Made by a program: the position numbers and the translations under genes. A stretch of 64,000 bases of DNA from Syntrophomonas sp. (GTDB lineage Bacteria > Bacillota > Syntrophomonadia > Syntrophomonadales > Syntrophomonadaceae): positions 92,821-156,820 of the forward strand of contig JAENZE010000004.1 in NCBI GenBank assembly GCA_016841425.1, in the 5' to 3' direction. A model generated the notes under the pieces. That model saw only the letters and a list, made by a program, of their open reading frames with translations, ran no database searches and was not told the origin of the DNA. Positions 61,136 through 64,000 of this stretch are shown one piece after another (position 1 is the first letter of the stretch; each line of letters starts with the position of its first letter).

Positions 61136-61486
61136 ATGACAGGATTTGTATATTATACAATTCTTCGACGTATGATCAAAAACTACAATTCTAACGGTTA
61201 CGAGATAGTAACCGGCAAACATCCAGATTATCCAGATGATATTGATAACATCCTACATGGGTATCGCCCTGACGTCGTTGCTCACAGGAATGGCTCATAT
61301 ATAATCTGTGATGTAGAGACTGACGAGACTATAGATCTCCATGACACCATCAAGCATTGGGGTATGCTTTCCAAAAGCAATTACTCTCTGCATGTAGCAG
61401 TACCCGATAGCTGCTATGATCATGCCAGATCGCTGGCCGACCTGCATAATATCAAAGTATTGCGATGGTGGACAGCAGCTGTTTAA
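61136..61486 (+). CDS. Small protein with PD-(D/E)XK-nuclease-like core
   Basis: The 116-residue product starts at ATG 61136 after GGGGGC. The core HGYRPDVVAHRNGSYIICDV then ETDETI resembles the PD...(D/E)xK restriction-like fold in which an Asp strand is followed by a hairpin carrying a second acidic pair. The expected Lys is Thr (DVET), so catalysis is doubtful, although related non-Lys proteins exist. A C-terminal strand LHVAVPDSC and IKVLRWW follows. No methyltransferase or toxin partner is nearby. Function unknown. Confidence 0.65.
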   Translation: MTGFVYYTILRRMIKNYNSNGYEIVTGKHPDYPDDIDNILHGYRPDVVAHRNGSYIICDVETDETIDLHDTIKHWGMLSKSNYSLHVAVPDSCYDHARSLADLHNIKVLRWWTAAV

Positions 61487-61714
61487 ATCTCGAATATATC
61501 GGATATTATTAATGCTAATAATCCTCCTTCTGCTAATAGACGTCAGCCCATTAGGTAAATTATTGCGGATAGGTGATTTCGATGAAAATACGGCCCCGGG
61601 GAAAGCTTACCTCCGCTATATACCTTCCATCTGCCGGACCAAAGTATTATTAAAGCACCGTATACCATTTTAGTCCTAAACCCCTGGGTAAACTCCGGTG
61701 TTCATTTTTTTCTC

Positions 61715-61743
61715 TTGCCAGAAAATATTTATGGGTTTATTAT
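61715..61743 (+). promoter_or_regulatory. Likely amtB promoter
   Basis: TTGCCA (61715-61720), 17-base spacer and TATTAT (61738-61743). The interval 61487-61714 holds no credible gene; a short hydrophobic frame at 61512-61673 has no ribosome site. Confidence 0.6.
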
Positions 61744-61809
61744 AGAATGTGGCACGAACGATAACATAATAATGCTATATAAACATATTGTAGCAAGAAC
61801 GGAATAAAT

Positions 61810-61892
61810 CAGGATATTTCCTGTTGGGCGAAGGCGCTCTTTGATGAGGCTAGATCACACATCTAAGGTCTCTTACAAAGGACGCTTTTTTT
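61810..61892 (+). promoter_or_regulatory. Terminator-like attenuator in the amtB leader
   Basis: A small hairpin CAGGA/TCCTG (61810-61823) precedes a larger one. GCGCTCTTTG family arm at 61834-61843 pairs (one mismatch, one wobble) with CAAAGGACGC at 61876-61885, with inner TAGAT/ATCTA pairing. It is followed by seven T residues ending at 61892. It lies only about 32 bases upstream of amtB, within the leader, so read-through must be controlled. The class of regulator is not determined. Confidence 0.75.
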
Positions 61893-61924
61893 ATTATTAA
61901 TTTTAAGAAGGAGAGGTTGCGATA

Positions 61925-63175
61925 ATGGAAGTGTTTACCCCACAGGAGCTTGCTTCGGCCATAGACACGGTATGGGTGCTGCTCTGCGCGGCGCTGGTAT
62001 TTATTATGGAGGGTGGATTTGCCTTCCTGGAAGCGGGATTCATTAGTGCCAAGAACTCTTTAAACATCGTTATGAAAGTATTCATGGATTGCACGGTTGG
62101 AATGCTGAGTTATTGGGCAGTAGGATTCGCTATTATGTATGGCGCAGATAAGGCTGGGTTGTTCGGAAGCACCGGTTTTTTCATCGGTGGAGACTTGAGT
62201 CACATTAAACTGCGAATTCCAATTTATGCTTATTGGTTATTCCAGGCTGCATTTGCAATGGCTATGGCTTCCATCGTGTCTGGGGCAGTTGCTGAACGTA
62301 TGAAGTTCGGGCCATATATCATATATACAGCCCTGGCAGCGGCTATTATATACCCCGTGGCCGGACATTGGGTATGGGGGGTGGGTGGATGGTTAGGGAA
62401 CCTGGGCATGCTTGATTTTGCCGGTTCAGCAGTAGTTCATTCGGTTGGGGGATGGAGTGCTCTTGCTGCAGTAATAGTATTGGGCTCTCGTTCAGGGCGC
62501 TATAATAACGATGGGTCTATTAATTTTTTGCCTCCTCACAACCTGCATCTGGCATTTTTGGGCACCTTCATATTGTGGTTCGGTTGGTTTGGGTTTAATG
62601 CCGGCAGTTCATTATCTGGACTTGATCTAAATATTGCCAGAATTGCTTTAACCACTAATCTGGCAGCAGCAGCAGGCGGTACAGTAGCAGCACTGTTTAC
62701 CATGTTCAAGTATGGCAAGGCTGACCCCAGTATGACCATGAATGGTTCACTGGCCGGCCTGGCAGCAATCACTGCTGGGACAGCCTTTGTTGGCCCTGGC
62801 AGTGCAGTAATTATAGGTGCAGTCTCCGGAGTGCTGGTAGTTTTAGCAGTTAATTTCTTTGACCGTATGAAAGCAGATGACCCAGTGGGAGCGATTGCTG
62901 TCCACGGAGTAAACGGCGGATGGGGAGTAATAGCAGTAGGACTATTTGCTCAGCAGGGCGGTCTTTTCTACGGTGGGGGAGTGAAACTGCTGCTGGTACA
63001 GTTTTTGGGTGCAGCCACAGTTTCAATCTGGGCCTTTGCCGCTACTTATCTAATATTTACGGTTCTTAAAAAAACCATGGGCATTCGGGTATCAGCTGAA
63101 GAGGAAATACAAGGGCTTGACCTATCTGAACATGACATTTCAGCTTATTCTTTTTTCAGCGAGAGAAGCAGTTGA
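61925..63175 (+). CDS. amtB: Ammonium transporter AmtB
   Basis: The 416-residue ammonium channel has 11 predicted transmembrane helices. Family landmarks are FLEAGFISAKNSLNI, GGDLSHIK, GHWVWGVGGW, DFAGSAVVHSVGGWSALAA and AVHGVNGGWGVIAVGLF. No N-terminal signal is obvious; the first helix starts soon after the Met. AAGGAGAGG lies at 61909-61917. The P-II gene follows, which blocks AmtB when nitrogen is plentiful. The leader carries an apparent attenuator. Confidence 0.96.
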   Translation: MEVFTPQELASAIDTVWVLLCAALVFIMEGGFAFLEAGFISAKNSLNIVMKVFMDCTVGMLSYWAVGFAIMYGADKAGLFGSTGFFIGGDLSHIKLRIPIYAYWLFQAAFAMAMASIVSGAVAERMKFGPYIIYTALAAAIIYPVAGHWVWGVGGWLGNLGMLDFAGSAVVHSVGGWSALAAVIVLGSRSGRYNNDGSINFLPPHNLHLAFLGTFILWFGWFGFNAGSSLSGLDLNIARIALTTNLAAAAGGTVAALFTMFKYGKADPSMTMNGSLAGLAAITAGTAFVGPGSAVIIGAVSGVLVVLAVNFFDRMKADDPVGAIAVHGVNGGWGVIAVGLFAQQGGLFYGGGVKLLLVQFLGAATVSIWAFAATYLIFTVLKKTMGIRVSAEEEIQGLDLSEHDISAYSFFSERSS

Positions 63176-63360
63176 TCTATTCGCGACTAATTAAAGCAGT
63201 CGGAAGCAAACAATATAAGGTCTATTTTTTTATTCTAGAATACATATTTTTCTGATATACTCTCTAATAACCGTATATAGCGAAGTTTCTTGTTATCTGG
63301 CCAGGTATGTTATTAATCATAAATAATATCAATTCATTACATCAATGGGGAGGTAATAAT

Positions 63361-63699
63361 TTGAAGAAAATCGAGGCTATTATAAGACCATCCAAACTGG
63401 AAGAATTAAAAACAGCCCTGACTGCAATAAACGTAAGGGGAATGACGGTATATGAAGTCCTGGGCCGAGGTTTACAGAAGGAACTAAAACAGTATTACCG
63501 GGGTAAAGAACATGTTGTAGACTTGTTTCAGAAGGTAAAAGTCGAGATAGTGTGCATAGACGATTCAGTTAATGAAATTGTTTCTATAATACAGACAGTT
63601 TGCCAAACCGGGCAAGTAGGGGATGGAAAAATATTTATTATCCCGGTAGAAAGATCGATAAGAATTAGCTCGGGAGAAGAAGGAGAGGAAGCCTTATAA
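63361..63699 (+). CDS. glnK: Nitrogen regulatory protein P-II (GlnK-like)
   Basis: The trimeric P-II signal protein is read from TTG 63361 after GGGGAGGT, giving 112 residues. KKIEAIIRPSKLEELKTAL is the family start. The T-loop is GRGLQKELKQYYRGKEHVVD, with a Tyr near the uridylylation position. The B-loop TGQVGDGKIFIIPV is intact. It senses ATP/ADP and 2-oxoglutarate and docks on AmtB. Its place directly after amtB is the standard arrangement. Confidence 0.95.
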   Translation: MKKIEAIIRPSKLEELKTALTAINVRGMTVYEVLGRGLQKELKQYYRGKEHVVDLFQKVKVEIVCIDDSVNEIVSIIQTVCQTGQVGDGKIFIIPVERSIRISSGEEGEEAL

Positions 63700-63731
63700 G
63701 TTTCATCCAGCACCCTTCTGCAGATTACAGC

Positions 63732-63830
63732 AAGCCCGGAGGGCGTATGGCTTTTTCACCTGTACTCATAAATAGTTTTAGTATTATATATATGATAAGC
63801 TAATAATTGCCCCGGTTAAGCTCCCGGGGT
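63732..63830 (+). terminator. Two terminator-like hairpins after glnK
   Basis: AAGCC (63732-63736) pairs with GGCTT (63749-63753) followed by TTTC. Further on CCCCGG (63810-63815) and CCGGGG (63824-63829) form a stronger stem followed by TATTTGC. Confidence 0.5.
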
Positions 63831-63969
63831 ATTTGCTTGCATATATTTAATCCTGACTTCAAGTAAGCATTTCCAATCCTGGCAACAGCTGTCATAATAG
63901 TAATTAGAACAGCTGAATGCATCTGGGGGATTATACTTAAGCCCTTCAATAATAAAAGGAGGTTTTTAC

Positions 63970-64000
63970 ATGAAAGCAGGACAGGCATCCAACCACTCTG
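63970..64000 (+). CDS. Start of an unidentified gene, cut by the window end
   Basis: ATG 63970 lies nine bases after AAAGGAGG. The visible product begins MKAGQASNHS. Too short to identify; its place after amtB-glnK suggests but does not show a nitrogen role. Confidence 0.6.
   Translation, partial: MKAGQASNHS

Noticed and set aside
61512-61673. Short hydrophobic frame between 61136 gene and amtB
   Set aside because: It starts with a leucine-rich stretch but has no ribosome site and no recognisable continuation; a tiny membrane peptide cannot be fully excluded.
61810-61892. Classic ANTAR dual-hairpin site
   Set aside because: Two hairpins are present before amtB, but the first loop lacks the G expected at position 4 and the second loop does not fit, so the class was left open.

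Overview
The window looks like a chromosomal segment of an anaerobic, endospore-forming Firmicute. It carries spoVK, a gerKA/gerKB/gerKC-type germinant receptor operon, a GerMN lipoprotein, lexA, a YlbF-family gene directly after miaB, and a mutS...mutL-miaA-hfq-spoVK...glnA order that recalls Bacillus and Clostridia. The 2-hydroxyacyl-CoA dehydratase activase, LarA-type racemase, glycolate/lactate oxidase pair and overall style suggest a Syntrophomonas-like clostridium. That placement is inference from gene content and order; no rRNA or tRNA gene is present to anchor it.

Layout. 1-555: a 52-bp tandem array and a dispersed repeat. 0.56-2.7 kb: a coiled-coil protein with DivIVA-like start and a zinc-ribbon protein. 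3.1-14.7 kb: nucleic-acid maintenance block (miaB, ylbF/ymcA, mutS, a hydantoinase/oxoprolinase-like gene, an HDAC-like gene, mutL, an RsmJ-like methyltransferase, miaA, hfq). 15.3-19.4 kb: spoVK, ynbB-like, DUF456, glnA. 19.7-21.1 kb (minus): lexA and a TtcA-like gene. 21.5-24.4 kb: D,D-carboxypeptidase and a soluble chemoreceptor-like protein. 24.7-28.8 kb: glcF/glcD-like oxidase genes divergent from larA, then murB and a B12-binding radical SAM gene. 31.7-38.7 kb: a signalling island (hybrid kinase plus receiver-GGDEF on the minus strand, divergent MEDS-PAS kinase). 39.0-47.5 kb: membrane-anchored serine protease, a TetR gene divergent from a 1438-residue CoA-enzyme activase, a Rossmann-MCP fusion and a metallo-beta-lactamase-fold protein. 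47.8-56.8 kb: GerMN lipoprotein, EamA exporter, DEAD-box helicase, two small unknowns and the ger operon. 57.1-60.6 kb: XRE/DUF2178 pair, nitroreductase, topB. 61.1-64.0 kb: a PD-(D/E)XK-like small protein, then amtB and a P-II gene behind an apparent transcription attenuator, and the start of one more gene.

How the genes work together. Nitrogen assimilation appears twice: glnA near 18 kb and amtB-glnK near 62 kb. Repair genes mutS, mutL and lexA are close together. Lactate/2-hydroxyacid metabolism is represented by larA with glcD/glcF, and CoA-linked radical chemistry by the activase.

The most interesting candidates are: (i) the cytosolic protein joining a bare NAD-type Rossmann domain to a chemoreceptor signalling domain; (ii) two matching 17-bp palindromes between the TetR gene and the giant activase; (iii) a perfect consensus promoter bracketed by two copies of a 16-bp palindrome before the XRE/DUF2178 pair; (iv) a terminator-like leader just upstream of amtB; (v) at least two families of dispersed intergenic repeats, one with an exact 52-bp tandem period; and (vi) an HDAC-like/hydantoinase-like pair inserted between mutS and mutL. 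Many genes here use TTG starts behind strong Shine-Dalgarno sequences, and mutS probably uses CTG.
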